A DNA stretch of 5,623 nucleotides from contig CAKZMS010000164.1 in NCBI GenBank assembly GCA_937128785.1, positions 1 to 5,623 on the forward strand, read 5' to 3'. Positions 4,605 through 5,623 of this stretch are shown here, piece after piece (the stretch's first letter is position 1; every line of letters starts with the position of its first letter). The DNA is from an uncultured Opitutaceae bacterium. Lineage in GTDB: Bacteria > Verrucomicrobiota > Verrucomicrobiia > Opitutales > Opitutaceae. A program made the translations under genes and the position numbers. The notes beneath the pieces were generated by a model. It ran no database searches and was not told where the DNA came from. It saw only the letters and a list, made by a program, of their open reading frames with translations.

Positions 4605-5623
4605 GTGAATATTCAGCCAATCATGGCCGTTGCACAGACCGATTCAGATTCATTTACCGACCTCGAAGCCCTCTTCGACAGCCGCATCGCCGTGCTGGAT
4701 GGAGCCATGGGTTCGGTGCTGCAGGGTTACGGACTAGAAGAAGTCGATTTCCGGGGGGAGCGTTTCGCGGACCACGCCTCGGATCTGAAGGGAAACAACG
4801 ATCTCCTCTGCCTGACTCGGCCGGACATCATCGAAGAGGTCCACGGCCGCTACTTCGCCGCCGGAGCGGACATTGTCGAAACCAACACTTTCAGCAGCAC
4901 GACCATTGGTCAGGCGGACTACGCTCTCGAGTCGATTGTGACCGACCTTAATACCGCCGCGGTCGCCTGCGCCCGCCGAGCCGCCGATGCCGCCGAGAAG
5001 GCCACCCCGGGCCGGCGTTGTTTTGTGGCCGGAGCCATTGGTCCACTGAACCGCACCCTTTCCATGTCGCCTGACGTCAACCGTCCCGAATATCGGGCGG
5101 TCAACTGGGCCGAGGTGGTCACCGCCTACACCGAACAAGTCCGCGCGCTCGTCGCCGCCGGGGCCGATGCCCTCCTCGTCGAAACGATCTTCGACACGCT
5201 CAACTCGAAGGCCGCCCTCTTCGCCATCGATGCGGTCTTCGAGGAAACCGGCACGCGACTGCCGATAATGATCAGTGTCACGATCACTGACGCATCCGGT
5301 CGCACCCTCTCCGGGCAAACGATCAACGCGTTCTATCACTCCATCCGTCACGCGAAGCCGTTCAGCGTCGGAATCAACTGCGCGTTGGGCGCGCAGGAAA
5401 TGCGCCCCTACCTGGAGGAGCTCTCCAGCATCGCCGAGTGCTACGTCTCCTGCTACCCCAACGCCGGTCTGCCAAACGCCTTCGGCGGTTACGACGAAAC
5501 CCCGGAGCACATGGCCCACGACCTCAGGGACTTTGCCAACGCCGGATTCGCGAATCTCGTGGGCGGATGTTGTGGCTCCACTCCCGACCACATTGGGGCC
5601 ATCGCTGCGGCCACCAAAAACTT
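4605..5623 (+). CDS. metH: Cobalamin-dependent methionine synthase, N-terminal part (truncated by window edge)
   Basis: MetH moves a methyl group from 5-methyltetrahydrofolate to homocysteine through methylcobalamin, in the cytoplasm. The visible 339 residues cover the homocysteine-binding, zinc-containing TIM-barrel domain. They align closely with E. coli MetH: VLDGAMG at 30-36, [40 protein letters not shown] at 87-101, [50 protein letters not shown], and [13 protein letters not shown]. The three zinc ligands are present as C259 (GINCALG) and C322/C323 (GGCCGSTP); their 63-residue spacing equals that of Cys247 and Cys310/311 in E. coli. The folate, cobalamin-binding and reactivation domains lie beyond the right edge, so completeness cannot be judged. 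The start is GTG, chosen for the AGGGG upstream; ATG at 4623 is the alternative. It is transcribed away from btuBFCD, and no riboswitch is seen on its own strand. Confidence 0.95.
   Translation, partial: MNIQPIMAVAQTDSDSFTDLEALFDSRIAVLDGAMGSVLQGYGLEEVDFRGERFADHASDLKGNNDLLCLTRPDIIEEVHGRYFAAGADIVETNTFSSTTIGQADYALESIVTDLNTAAVACARRAADAAEKATPGRRCFVAGAIGPLNRTLSMSPDVNRPEYRAVNWAEVVTAYTEQVRALVAAGADALLVETIFDTLNSKAALFAIDAVFEETGTRLPIMISVTITDASGRTLSGQTINAFYHSIRHAKPFSVGINCALGAQEMRPYLEELSSIAECYVSCYPNAGLPNAFGGYDETPEHMAHDLRDFANAGFANLVGGCCGSTPDHIGAIAAATKN

Noticed and set aside
4577..4951. 124-codon plus-strand ORF starting at ATG 4577
   Set aside because: It is out of frame with metH over nearly its whole length, Arg-rich and without motifs; its ATG lies inside the palindrome.
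4734..5591. 285-codon open frame on the minus strand
   Set aside because: It lies wholly antisense to metH, whose homocysteine-domain motifs and zinc cysteines are unmistakable. The translation shows no family features and is Gly/Val/Arg rich, as expected from reading GC-rich coding DNA backwards.

Overview
The window carries a vitamin B12 (cobalamin) uptake locus facing away from a cobalamin-dependent enzyme gene. The base composition is GC-rich, with an AT-rich dip only in the divergent intergenic region, and most starts lack a clear Shine-Dalgarno (SD) sequence. The proteins are Gram-negative in type: a TonB-dependent outer-membrane receptor and a periplasmic binding protein. The style of the intergenic repeats and of the protein sequences suggests a Verrucomicrobiota (Opitutales-like) bacterium. 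That placement is an impression from memory, not a computed result.

Minus strand, read right to left: a cobalamin riboswitch core (about 4442 to 4303); an unusually long leader of about 320 nt holding a 7-bp tandem repeat, two hairpins and a 26-codon ORF whose stop overlaps the next start; btuB (TonB-dependent receptor, complete); btuF (periplasmic B12-binding protein, complete); btuC (FecCD-family permease, complete); and btuD (ABC ATPase, only the first 77 residues before the window edge). The genes are tightly packed (35 nt gap, 3 nt gap, 4 nt ATGA overlap) and read as one operon.

Plus strand: the intergenic region 4443-4604 holds an AT-rich imperfect palindrome and a possible promoter. 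It is followed by metH, the 5' part of cobalamin-dependent methionine synthase, starting at a GTG preceded by AGGGG and running off the right edge. All three zinc-binding cysteines of its homocysteine domain are visible.

Together the genes make a coherent module. BtuB moves corrinoid across the outer membrane, BtuF/BtuC/BtuD carry it across the inner membrane, the riboswitch likely shuts off uptake when cobalamin is plentiful, and MetH is a main user of the cofactor. I see no mobile element, CRISPR array, RNA gene other than the riboswitch, or defence system. No wholly new system is evident. The points worth a second look are regulatory: the compact riboswitch with a long leader, the repeat that encodes the BtuF signal peptide, the coupled leader ORF and the metH palindrome.
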